Shown here piece after piece: positions 35,335 through 46,985 of a DNA stretch of 64,000 nt (the stretch's first letter is position 1; each line of letters opens with the position of its first letter). The DNA is from Serilophus lunatus (Eukaryota; Chordata; Aves; Passeriformes; Eurylaimidae). A model generated the notes under the pieces. That model ran no database searches. It was given only the letters and a program-made list of their open reading frames with translations, and was not told the origin of the DNA. The DNA is taken from assembly GCA_013399895.1 (NCBI GenBank), contig VXBA01005694.1, forward strand, positions 558,147 through 622,146. Reading direction: 5' to 3'. The position numbers and the translations under genes were made by a program.

Positions 35335-38300
35335 GGAGTAATTCAGCAAAAAATACCTAAAATCCAGAAATGCTTTTTTCATATTCTGCATTTTTTTATA
35401 TTTTTGTCTTTTGTGGTCTCAGATGATGTTGATGAACCCACCTGTTCAAAGTCGAGATGTAATATTTTGCATTTCCCTGTCCCCAGCAGAAAAAAAAAGC
35501 TCAAAGAATGTAATGCTGGGCAGGGAGCTTTCCAGGATTTTTCAGCACAAAGGAGCTGTAGTTAGCAGAATGGTAGCCAAATTTTAAAATTACATATACT
35601 GCAAACCTACTTATATATTCAGCCTGCCATCACTGCATCACCAGATAGCAGCTACTACCAGTCTCTTCTCTGAGTTGCAGCTGGCTGCTATATTTCCAAG
35701 CTTCCAGTCCTTCAGAGAGGTCTTTAAGATAGTATGAATGTACATGTGCACCAGTGTCTTGAAGACATTTTGATCTCTGTGAGATCAATATCTCTGTTCT
35801 CATCAAACGATCACACCTCTGCAGAATCTTCCACTGGGATGTTCAGCAGGTTTTTGTTACTATAGTGTTTTAAATATAATTTATCTTTTTTCTTTTTATT
35901 AAATCAAGAATAGCTAAAATTAGAACTAACTATACTGTTGAAATATGCTTTTAAAATTTGAATTTGCCAAGTTAAAAATTTGTGCAGATAAAAGCAAATG
36001 AAAGATGAAAAATAATTACTGTTTACTTTCTATTAGATCTTGAACAAAATCTGCCTCCGTATAAAAAAGTTTTAAGTCCTCACTTCCTGAAGTTATAGAG
36101 AGTTATAGTTATCCCAGAGAGAGATGTGCCATGTTGCAATGAAAAGATTTTCTTTGCCTGCTGTGTAATCACAGCTGCCAAACAGTACCCTGTTATAGCA
36201 TCTCTCATGGGCATGCTGGCCATACTCAGTGGAACTACTGTGTGTGTTGTTCAGTTTGATCCCCAGTAGAGGCTTTTCTGTAATCTGGCATCTCTCTTGG
36301 TTCAGTATTTTGGAAAGGTGATGCACTGACAGTCAAAATATAAAGACTAAAGAAAATAATAACAATGAAAATGGCTGTGGGTAAGAACAAAGGGACTGTG
36401 TGAAAATAGTTGGATAAATACCTGAAGACATGCATATATAATGGGATATAGTGTAAAGGGAACAATAATTTTTTCCTTATGTAAAGTGGTTTCAGAGAAT
36501 ATTCTTCCTACCTAGTGGCACTGTTCATCATTTTATCCCATCTGACATCAACTGGGAAATAACTGAAAACACTAGATATTTCTGAAAAAAGAAAATGTCA
36601 AAACAATATGCTTGAAGGTTTTAACCCAAGGCTGTTAGAAAGAAACACCAGATAACAATATGCTCTGCTAGATGTGTAGGAACTTGGCCCTTTTTCCTGA
36701 TTAAGGCTATTATCAAATTGTTGGTTATAAAAAGAGGTCTGAATTTCTAGGAGCATGGTCTGAAACAGGAATTAACAATGGCAATGAAAGTAGGCAGGTT
36801 TTAAATATGTTATGAGTATTAGTAAAAGTTTTATGAATCATACTGTACTTTAAACTGACTTTTTCATCCACTGAAGAAAATGTAGTCAAATTTTATCCAT
36901 GTAAGTCCTTCTCATATAAGCTGTCACCTGAGTCAGGAATAGAAATTGTTTTAAGAACTCACTCAAATAATCTGGAACTTGAATCTACCCCTACAACGTG
37001 AAGAAGATGAGATTGATAAAGTGAGATCCTATATTTGGGATTAATAGTTTCTCGGGAATTGGTTCATAGGATGACAAAAAAAAAAGACAGAGCTCTGCAG
37101 AGGATGATCAGACCTTTCTTGTTGCATTGTATAATTGCTGTGAAACATAATTTTTGTTTTGTAGTGTATTTCACTTTTGTGCATACAGAATAAAAGACGA
37201 TTCTGCTGTCAATAAGGAACGCTAATCATAAGTCGCAGCTATAATAAGAGTATTGAGTGTCCACAGTTGTGGGATGCTACTTCTAAATATGTGCTATATA
37301 TCTCCTCCAGGAAAGCTAAAATTGGCAACTAGCGGCTTGAGCAAAGGGCAAGGGGATATATTCCCTGCTGCTTTTCTGTTTATTAGTAGTATTTTTATAG
37401 TTTGTTTACTCATATGGCACTGCATAGAACTATGATACCTGTCAAAACAAATCAATCATTTTATCAGTCAAAGCATTTTATATTACCCAAGTTCCTTTCC
37501 TCCCTGCAAGTGGAATTTGATTAATGAGAAGCCTGAACTGGGCTTCAGTGTTCCAGGTTTGACAATTTCATTGGTAGGTTCATCAGAATGATACTTTTCT
37601 CCATTTTGCAAGAAAAAAGTAAATTTAAGTAATTTAAACAATAAAACAATGCCAAGCTATGTCTTATGTAGCTGAGTGTTGTAGAATTGGGTGGATCTTG
37701 AAGGAGCTTCCTGAGTCTGGATTCTTCAATGCCTTGTCCGGTTCTTCACAGAGCATGGTTGATGTCTCATGTCCTGCACAGCAGCCAAGCTTGCAGTGTC
37801 AAGGAAGATCCTCAGTGAGACAAGTTCTGGCTCCTTTCTGGTGGTACTGTCTGTTTTACTGCCTGAAACAGTTTCTTAAAATCTGAATTCACGTAGTGTT
37901 CTGGAGCAAATCATTTTGTTTCACAGTTGTAGAGAATGATTGTCCCAAAAAAAGCAATGAGAGACTCTACAGGAAGAAGGAGTGATATTTATTCATGAAA
38001 TCTCCAAATAAGTTAACCAGTTATGATCTTTCTTTCTTATATTTTATTCTTTCTTCATTTTATCCGCGTCTTCACATGCCTCAGGATGCATGTGCTGACG
38101 TGATCTGGCTCACGTGTGTGACACAAAGGACACGGGATATCGATCCCTTATCACACCTCCTGGCATTTTCTTGATTAACAACCATGGACTGACTTATTTT
38201 TGGAGAGATGAGTTACACCCTCTAGGAGTATACTGTTGTTATGGGGTGTTCCTTTACATTGAATACTCCTTGCTTTCAGTCTCTAAGTCTTAGACAAAGT

Positions 38301-39107
38301 GACTGCTCTTTACCTGTTTCTCTTCACTTATTAAATGCACATCTTCATCAATACGATCTTCTTTCCTATAGGTTTACAGGCAAGAGAATGCTATATGCCA
38401 CTTGCTGCAATCTTGCTACCAACACCCCCCTGTTATGGTACACAGTTTTCTGCTGACAAAGCACCTGTGTTCTGTTCTGTTCTTCCAGGGTCCAGACATT
38501 TTGTCCAGGCATGACAGAAATTACTCATTTTAAGTTTTATTGCTAGGAATGTTCTCTATTGTAAATACACATCATTTCTCTAACCATTGTTCTTTTTTCT
38601 AGTACTTATATTCACTTTGCCATTCATATTTCATTTGTTTCTATGATAATATTTCTATTTCAAGTCCTATTCATGTTGTGGCTTCAACAAGCTGCTCTAT
38701 GCTCACAGGTGTGCTATGAGGTAAGGCATACTGTGGTATAGCTAGGAATTCTTTGGTTTATATCTCTAAAGCACACTGGTTTAATTAACTACCTGCAAAT
38801 CAAATGCTTGTTAATTATATTTTAAGGTCATGACTTAAATGGTGCTTTCTTTGGCTTCCCCATTATTGGAAACTGTGAAACTAGTGTTTTATTTGTGTTC
38901 TAAAGTCTTCATTCTGTTGTCTGATTTAAAACTTGGTTCTCTGTATAGAGTGGTAGCAAAATATGATAGCAAAATGGATACAACATCCACTTTGGGTTAG
39001 AGTGAGTTACTTTCACTTCACTTCTCATTAGAGAGCTGACATTATCTAGCTGCAGTTGATCTTTTAGGCCCCTTTGGTTACTGCAAAGTGGTATGCTCAC
39101 AGTGTAA

Positions 39108-39200
39108 TTCATCACAGAATATCTCCGAATATCACAGAATTGCTAGGTTGGAAGAGACCTCCAAGATCATCAAGACCAGCCCTTGCCCTAACACCTCGAC
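39108..39200 (-). mobile_element. CR1 LINE 3' tail
   Basis: Antisense CR1 with two CACAGAAT octamers, then GGTTGGAAGAGACCTCCAAG and ATCATCAAGACCAGCCCTTG. Only about 90 bp remain. Confidence 0.88.
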
Positions 39201-39905
39201 TATGTCATCATCTTCTGTATCTTAAGCAGTGATTATGTTATTATCATATAGAGGTAACTTTGCTAATTATAGGGGGAGCAGTCAAGCCTACATTTTACCA
39301 GAGAAGTAGTTAGAACATATTTTTTACTGATATAGTGCTGTATTTAAAATATGTATCTGGTGCAGTCAATAATGTAAAATAGATATAGAGTTATAGGTTA
39401 TCTTTTTCTGAAATAGCTGTGAGTGAGATTTGGGGAATTCTTGAATTTTTTTGGCTGCAAATTCTTTTCTAAATGGCTTTGTTAACCTTTCAACTATATT
39501 CATGTTTTATTTACTAGTAATCCAGGGAAAAGATATGACTACATATCTTTGACTTGTTAATAGCAACATTTTTTCCAGTTTTGACAGAATACTCTTTTCC
39601 CGGTTCATTTTCCTTTTTGTGATACCAGTAATGTCTCCTGTTTCATTGGATTACTTAATGTTACTATACACAGGATCAGTGATCAGTATTTGTGGAACCC
39701 AAAGGCAGATGAGATTTACAAACACATATCCAGCGGAAATGGAAGGAAATTATTTTGATTCATCTTGCCTAGTTCACACATTTAGTCAATCTTACATGGG
39801 CTTATCCTTTTCGGAGATTTTGAACAAAACTGAATTTGACTTGGATGTACACCATTATTACATCCAGTTTGCTTTCTTCTTTATTCTTGGAGTAGTCTTT
39901 TCTTC

Positions 39906-40150
39906 ACGGAACCACAGAATTGTAGAATGTTTGGGGTTGGAAGAATCTTTATTCACATCTAGTCCAACCCTGCCACTCACTAGACTAGGTAGCTCAGGAC
40001 TCCATTCAACCTGTCTGAACACTTCCAGAGACAGAGCTTCCAAAACTTCTCTGGTAAACCATCACCATGAAAAGCCACCACCATCATAAAGCTTTTCTTT
40101 CTCAACTGCATTCTAAATTTATCTTCCATCTAATTCTGTTGTGAGGAAAT
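39906..40150 (-). mobile_element. CR1 LINE 3' end
   Basis: Antisense CR1. It has CACAGAATTGTAGAATG, GGGGTTGGAAGAATC, TCTAGTCCAACCCTGCCACT and the remnant of the C-terminal coding block (CCATTCAACCTGTCTGAACA). The 156-codon plus-strand open frame at 39619-40089 overlaps it and is not credible as a gene. Confidence 0.88.
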
Positions 40151-40621
40151 TGAGCACTCTGTCCAAGCTGAGCTGTTGCTTTGAAACAGATTGCACATCA
40201 GCAAAAGTGCAAGTCGTCAACTTCTCATTTTCTGTGTTCTGACAGAAATGTTCTCCTAACCACAGGAATTAATAAGAAAAAGATTCTGCAATTAAATATG
40301 CTATTTTATTTTGCATTTTTTAATTCAATGGAACAATGAAAAAGGCAGTTTAGAAAACTTGCCTTACTCTGTTGTTCCCAATTGCTTGAATGATCCTCTG
40401 TTTTTACAACAGAGTAAGAACCTGACAAAAAAAATAAACTGATGTGAGTAGTGATGAGGGATGCACACCAGGGTTGTGCAAAGCTTTCTAAAGTCTCAAA
40501 ACAAAACAGAAATCTTCAGTCTTAATGGAGATGAGATTCAACTCTGGATGTGAACTTTCCCAGCACTGATTTTCCCACCTACCTCTTCCCACATCCAGCC
40601 CCCAGTCTTTCAGAAACCAAG

Positions 40622-40677
40622 AGTGTGATTCATCTCATCTCTTTGAGATGTCTACTTGAGATGAGATGAATCATACT
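40622..40677. repeat. Inverted repeat, 20-bp hairpin
   Basis: Left arm 40622-40641 pairs with right arm 40658-40677. The inner 16 bp (TGATTCATCTCATCTC and its complement) are perfect; the next pair is a G-T wobble, followed by three more pairs. The loop is 16 bases. No continuation of pairing is seen outside the arms. It could be a short inverted duplication, a MITE remnant or a small-RNA-like hairpin. Confidence 0.85.
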
Positions 40678-42430
40678 TAAAAAGCTCTTAATGAATTTTC
40701 ATTTATTGTACAGGTAGCAAAAATGATTAGCATAATTGTCTGATGTCATTTGGACATATGAATCCTACTCCAAAGTTTTATTGTAATGTACTTTCCTTGT
40801 GCCCCAACAATTAGGAAAAGTCATTTGAATAAAATTAAATAGGCTTTTAAATAAGCTTTTCCATTCCCCATTTTTCCCAAGAAGAAATCTTTTAAAGAAG
40901 CAAGTGTGATTAACCAATGACACTAAATTACTATTGATAGGAAAGACATGGAAAATCTTTCTCTTCCTCAGTTTTCTTTCCTTCCCTCTCTTCCTTTGCC
41001 CCCCACAGTCTTACCCTCTGTATTACTCTTCTCTGTTGAACCTTTTTATACTCAGTGCTGTTGTTTTGGATGCCCAAAAGCAGACTCTACTTAAAAATAC
41101 AATGTAGCTCAATGCATTGTAACACATCTAAATTTTATGTAGACTGAAGTAGGAAAAGTTACTCCTTCCACTGTTGTAAGCTTCACTTTTATAATGAGAA
41201 GAGCCGGTGGTACTGCTCTTTTCTTTTACAGTTTCGTGTGTCTGTTGAGATACAACCACGCGAACAAATCACAAGCCAAACACCCCACTCAGCACTGCAG
41301 AAAATGGGAGTGATTGTCTCGGCTACTACTGACTTATATTGCAGAAGGACTAGGCTGAACAAGGACCCCCTTTCTGCAAAATACAGAGCAGCTTTGTGGC
41401 CAGAAATGCCTTGCCCTTTACAAGTGTGCAGTGTTAATAAAGGGGAGAGAAGAGGATTGTAGCATATGATAACCTAATCTTCTCAAGGTCATGCCCTAGG
41501 TGAGAATTGGAGCTGAAGAAAGCCCCCTGGCTGCAGTCTAGTTTGCACCCACCATCATTCTGGAATACTCTCAAATCTTTATTTTACTGATAGAAGCTTA
41601 TACAGATGGGTATTGAGTCAAAATGATTATAATTATGTCACCAAGAAACATTAATTAATATTCCTTGTCCACAACTAATGTTACAAAGAAAATTTCCATT
41701 CTTGATGCTTTTAGAATATCTTTTTGCTTCTCATTAGTAGTCCTAGGGTAAAGAAAAAATTCTTATGTGCAGAAAAAATCATAATCTTTATATCTTTCTA
41801 GTTGTGCTGGAAGTAGCACATAAGTAATCATCAGCTTTAGCTGGAAATTAAAAAAAGCTTTATTGTTGATATTCCATACTTCTGAATTAACTTCATGTGT
41901 AGTGTTAATAGTATCTTAATTAAGTATTGTTTCAATTTGAGCTATAAATACAGAGGTTTCCTTTTGTAATTTACTTCTTTGGCACTATCCATTAAGTAGT
42001 CCATTATGCTATCTGACCTCATATCTTTTTGAAGCTAAATGATCATCAAATTAAAATAATGTGAGGAAAAAAAAATATTTAGTTCACTCAAAAATCCCCT
42101 TTATCTCTGCATGCAAACAGCTGCTAAACAAACTTGTGTGTATTAAATATACCATTTCTTAATTTTTATTGCCCAAGAAGTCTGGCTGTTGAATTTGTGA
42201 TAAAATGTCTAATTCTAGGCAACTCATTTTTGCTATTGCAGTTTACTGCTCAGGCTGCAACTATTACATGTTTCTTTTAGGAATGAGTGAGATTTCATAA
42301 ATAAAACGGTGATTTTTTTTTAATAGATATAACTATTTTTCTGTACAGCTAAAAGAGAAATCCCTGGTTGGACCAATAATCTCATTAGGTTATTTTCAGA
42401 AGCAGTTTATTTGTTCAGCCAGAAGTGCCC

Positions 42431-42471
42431 ATTAGCTATATGATCTATGAAAAATTAGCTATATGATTTAT
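42431..42471. repeat. 23-bp tandem duplication
   Basis: Two copies of ATTAGCTATATGAT-C/T-TAT, starting at 42431 and 42454, differing at one base. Confidence 0.8.
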
Positions 42472-43253
42472 CTGTTTATGCCGTATGTAAGAGGATAGCA
42501 AAAATAGAAAGAAGGGAAAACTGTCTATTTTTCTTCTCCCAACATCTATTTCTTTTACCTTCTTTTTCTTGAATCATATCAGCATGTATTATTGACAATG
42601 TTCCAAACTATGGGTGTTTGAGTGTTTATCTAGGAATTTTATAGAATAGAAGCTATATGTGTACAAAGGACTATTGCTTTCTCATTTTATGTATACATAG
42701 CCGAAGATATTTGTGTCCTAGAATAAAACTCCATGGTTTAAATCTCTACACCTTTTCTCTTTTGCTTTCACTGACCCTTCACTGTGGTACTACATAAACT
42801 TGTAAAATGTTCAGTAGAACTCTCCAAGTATTTTTCAAATTGTGTAGACAATCAAGACACCTTTAATTTTGTTCTGATAGATAGTGACAGCAAAACATTT
42901 TCCAAATTCATAGTTAAACTCCAAGCTTCAGTGTTTTATTACTAGTCATGGCAAGCTAGGCCATGACTTCTTTGCACAGGCTGCTCTGGCTCCCAGCAAG
43001 GGGGCTATATAGAATCATCAGTGGTTCAATTATTTTTGTCTTTACCTTCCTACAATTTTAAATGACAACAAATTTCCTTAATTTAGTTCTGTCTGTGACC
43101 TTTCAGGGAAAGTATTGACCCACTCATGTTATTTGTATTTCTGTAAAAAATATTGTAATTATGTGATACTGTAAGAGTATATCTACTATTTTCCACTTCT
43201 CTTTAATGTTGTATATTGTATTGCTAATGTTTTGTTTACAATCTCTTCTCTAG

Positions 43254-43390
43254 GTCTGGGATTCAGTATTGCAGGAGGGGTGGGAAACCAACACATCCCT
43301 GGGGATAACAGCATTTATGTCACGAAGATTATTGATGGGGGAGCTGCACAGAAAGATGGGAGGTTACAGGTTGGAGATAGACTTCTTATG
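43254..43390 (+). CDS. DLG2: DLG2 exon: N-terminal half of PDZ2
   Basis: A 137-bp exon: 2 bases complete the split glycine codon, then 45 codons. With that glycine the exon opens with GLGFSIAGG, the carboxylate-binding loop of PDZ2. It continues NQHIPGDNSIYVTKIIDGGA and AQKDGRLQVGDRLLM. IIDGGAAQKDGRLQVGDRLL is what I recall for DLG2; DLG4 has IIEGGAAHKDGRLQIGD. It supplies strands A-D of the domain; the next exon supplies the alpha-B helix. Acceptor is CTTCTCTAG|GT, donor is ATG|GTAAGT (strong). Upstream intron phase 1, downstream phase 0. The length is not divisible by 3. Confidence 0.97.
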
Positions 43391-46204
43391 GTAAGTATGA
43401 TAAATTTTAATCACTTTTTATTTGGCTGAAAATTGTTTCATATAATGACTTTCATTCACCATACATCTTTCTGGAGGTAACTAGTGCAACTGCCATAATT
43501 ATTATGAGTTATGTTTCCATCATCTTCATTTTTCCCATTCTTTTTATATATTTCTGAGTCTGCAGTTAAAAAGGCATTACTCTGGGAAACCAACACATTA
43601 GGAAGTGGAGGCAATGGATTATATGACTTTGACAAGCTTTTAACAGAGAGTGAACATATTATGCTCATCAGTGGCAAGTCAAAATGCAACATAAAAAAGA
43701 TTTTAGACAAACAATTTGTTATGATAGTACTGATTCTACTGTTTGTTGTAAGCTAATTGAAAGATGTCAAAACATGCTACTGAAGTCTCACATGTAGCCA
43801 CTGTCAGTGGACTTCTACCTACATTTCTGTTAATGGAGGAATGCTTTATGTATATGCTCCATATAGATGTTAAAAAAAAGCAAAACATTTTCCAAATTCT
43901 TCCTTCAACACATGTAGCGTTCAGATGAAACTCACTTCAGGAAATTCCTCCTGCTATTTACAGTGCTAGTACATTATTTCTTGTAGATAATTCTTTCTCA
44001 CTCACGAAGTTCAGTTCTATGTTGCGGGGGAAATCCCTACTCTCTTGAATCAGCACAAGTTAATCTATGTCAAATTGCATTCATGTCAGTACATTTGTGT
44101 AGATTTCAGCAGGTAGACAATTATTTTCTAAGTACAGTGAAAAAATATGTAGCTCTGTTTTGTGCCATGATATTTAAGCAGTAAAAAATGGCCATAACCC
44201 TTTCTGCTGCCTACAAAGCTATGCCTAGTTGAGGTTTTCGTTATGTGACATGGGACACTGTATTCCAGTCACATATGAAGATGACCATTCATTTTATAGA
44301 GGGTATAGAACGGAACTGGAAAAACGTTTGGTTTCTGGGTTGATGACTTTAACTTTTTAATTAATCCAAGAGGAAAGATAAAACAGCTAAAGGATCAAGT
44401 GGTGATATCAAAATCAAAGTTAAGTGAAAGTAGAACTTAAAATTTCTTCAGCATTTTTTCTTTTCAGAATTACAGCACAGTAAAATTCAAGTCACTGTTG
44501 TATAATGAGGTTTTGGCTTATCTTAATATAGAAATATATATTTGCAAAATTTGCACTTTAGTTATTTTGCACCTTGTATCAAACCCTTTTCTGTTCAACT
44601 GTTATTTGTTTTGGTGTTTTTCCTGATGAGAATTTGTTGCAGCTTTTGTGTCATCTGTAATTTTTTTATCACTTTATTCTTTATTTCTTCTAATTCACAT
44701 GAAGTAGTAAAAAAAAAATCCCAAACTGAAAAACAACCAAAGAGATGCAAAACCCCCCACACTCACCCTATCTAGTGTAATTAGGACAAATTTGAATGGA
44801 AAAATAGTAATTTTATACACCACTAAGTATAACTGAATTCTTTTCGGATTTTTATAGACCTAGTGTATTTAACATCTCAGTCTTGAATCTGTCATCCACT
44901 CCAGTCAGATACAGATGTTTCTTCATTGTGACAAGTTTATACTTCATAAAATGAGCAGTGTGTTTGATGTCATTGTTCTTCTTTACTTCAGTGTGGACTT
45001 TTTCTTCACTTAGTGCTACCTCCTTTTATCACTGCAAGTAAAATGAGAAAAAAATAAAATCGTTCAAAATGTTGCTCTCTTCTAGTTATGTACTTCCAGT
45101 CCAAGCTTTTCATTGTTGCATAAGAAAATACTAGTCAGCTACCCTTTATATACCTTAAACATTATATTTTTGGAGATATATTAAGAGAATCAAAATGTAT
45201 TTCTAAAATTCATGCAGATTACAGCCATGTTTCCTGGTTCTCTCCAACAAGACGCTTTGATTTTTTGTAACTTCTACACCTTCAATAATTGTCTGTCCTA
45301 ATTTGTGAATTATCTGTCAGTTCATGGCACTAATTTCATGCTCCTTTATGAATAACGAGTGAAAGAATTAATTACTTTCTTTTGGCAGTGTATCAACACA
45401 ATACTACTCATCTATATGATCCCACTTCTGCTTCACTGATTGCTTATTGATTATACATTTGAACAGTTCCTCTGTTTTATTTTTTCTCTTCGTAGTGCAT
45501 TCTTTTTTGATCTTTGTTTTTGTTTCTTTCCATCATTTCTCTATAAAATTTACCAGAATTTCTCATCTTTATGGAATACTCAGCATCTGCTGGGGAGCTT
45601 GCTTAATTTTTGTATCTGCATTCAGAGAAATTTGTATGAAATGCTTTCAGATCCCAAAGAATGTGTAAATCAATTCAAATCTAAGATGTAATAAAAGTGA
45701 TCCTGCCGAATCAAAACTAATATTGAAATGTAAAACAATAAGGGACCACCTGAACATTTTTCAGCTTGATGACCCTACCGTTATTGAATGCAAATTGCTA
45801 ATAGTATGTTAAGCATTCATGGATTATGTAAATACTGAGCACTGTGATTATTGTGAAATCTTATACAAGGGCATGTTATGCAGTTATGTTTCTGGCACTA
45901 AACCTGCACTTAAGCCTTAGTATCCTGAGCACTTCCACTGGAAAATGCTCCATTGTAGGATAACCCTGAGATGCCCGTTATGAAATATGAATGCTTAAGC
46001 TGAAAACTGAGTCATTTTTCTAGGTACATATGAAAGGGAAAGACCAGAGTTCTGTTCTGAAGACTTAGCCAGGAAAAATATACTCCTTCACTGTGTTCTG
46101 GTGGTAATGTCTGCTACTGCTGGTAGAAATGCCTGAGGTGAGAATACCACTGCACTGGGTGTTGTAGCTATATTGGTTCTCTTTGTACTGGAAGGGAGCA
46201 AAAG

Positions 46205-46985
46205 CAAATCACATACAGAGCATCATAGGCCAACATGGTAATTTAGGGCCACCTATAGGGCCAGACAAGGTTGCTCAGGAATTTATTCAGTTGAATCTCA
46301 GAAATCACCAAGGATGGATTTTGCTGAGCCTCTGGGGGAAACCTCTTCCACTGCTCAGCTGTTCTCTTGAGGAAAATACTTTTCCTTATAACTTGTTTGA
46401 CCCTCTTGTTTCAACATATGCCTGCCGTCTCTCATCCTGGTATTACTCTGAAAAGCTTAGCTCTCTCTTCATGATCTTACTGTAAGCACTGGGAGTCTGG
46501 TTTTAGTTGTTTCTAGAGGAACACCTTTCCAGGCTGAAAATGCCCAGAACCCCCCATTTCTGCTCACAAGGCTTGTGCTCCAAACTCAATCATCCCAGTA
46601 GCACACCTCTCAGCTTTCCTTCTTATGTTATTTTTCCTAAAGTGTAGCAACCAAAACAGAATGCAATTTCTAGATACAATCTAATGAGTGACAGCTTAGG
46701 GACTAAGCCTTGACTGATTCTCCAGGCTCTGCTCCTGCTTATACAGCCCAGGATGCTGTTGACCTCTTTGCTTCCAGGACACACAGCTGGCTCATGCCCA
46801 ACTTGCCATCCATCAGGAGCCCCAAGCGCTTTTCCGTACAGCTGCTGCCAGGCTGTCAATGCCCAGCCTGTGCTATTGATGGAGGTTAGCTTGTGCCAGG
46901 GGCAGGATTTACTGTTTCTTCCTGCTGAACATCATAAAGTATTCTTCAGCCCCTTCTTACAGTCTGTGGCAGTCCTGCCATGATG
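46205..46985 (-). mobile_element. CR1 LINE, older subfamily, about 0.8 kb
   Basis: Antisense CR1. From left to right it has a degraded 3' end (ATCATAGGCCAACATGG), C-terminal coding remnants (CTCTGGGGGAAACCTCTTCC), the TTTCCAGGCTGAAAATGCCC block, and CTTGACTGATTCTCCAGGCT with CCCAGGATGCTGTTGACC. It ends in CATCAGGAGCCCCAAGCGCT with TTTCCGTACAGCTGCTGCCA, typical of the internal spacer of CR1 subfamilies. Diverged, with no intact ORF. Confidence 0.88.

Larger units (their letters stand above)
18733..43253 (+). other. DLG2: DLG2 intron, 24.5 kb
   Basis: Phase-1 intron from donor GTAGTT to acceptor TCTCTAG. It contains a U6-like fragment, the youngest CR1 of the window with its assembly gap, a pair of unclassified direct repeats, seven further CR1 pieces, A-rich tracts and a strong hairpin. 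All listed CR1 pieces except 29806-29890 lie antisense to the gene. I see no recognisable feature in about 19030-20680, 20710-24470, 25820-26680, 27720-29300, 29900-30890, 31220-33640, 34000-35310, 35340-39100, 40160-40620 and 40680-43253. Parts of 34480-35160 look dense in TAATTA-type homeobox sites but prove nothing alone. Confidence 0.9.

Noticed and set aside
39619..40089. 156-codon plus-strand open frame
   Set aside because: Its C-terminal third is an antisense CR1 tail and the rest shows no homology or coding texture.
42889..43899. 21-base exact direct repeat (42889-42909 and 43879-43899) as a transposon or duplication mark
   Set aside because: The identity does not extend on either side, and the word is AT-rich and built of common short motifs; probably coincidence.
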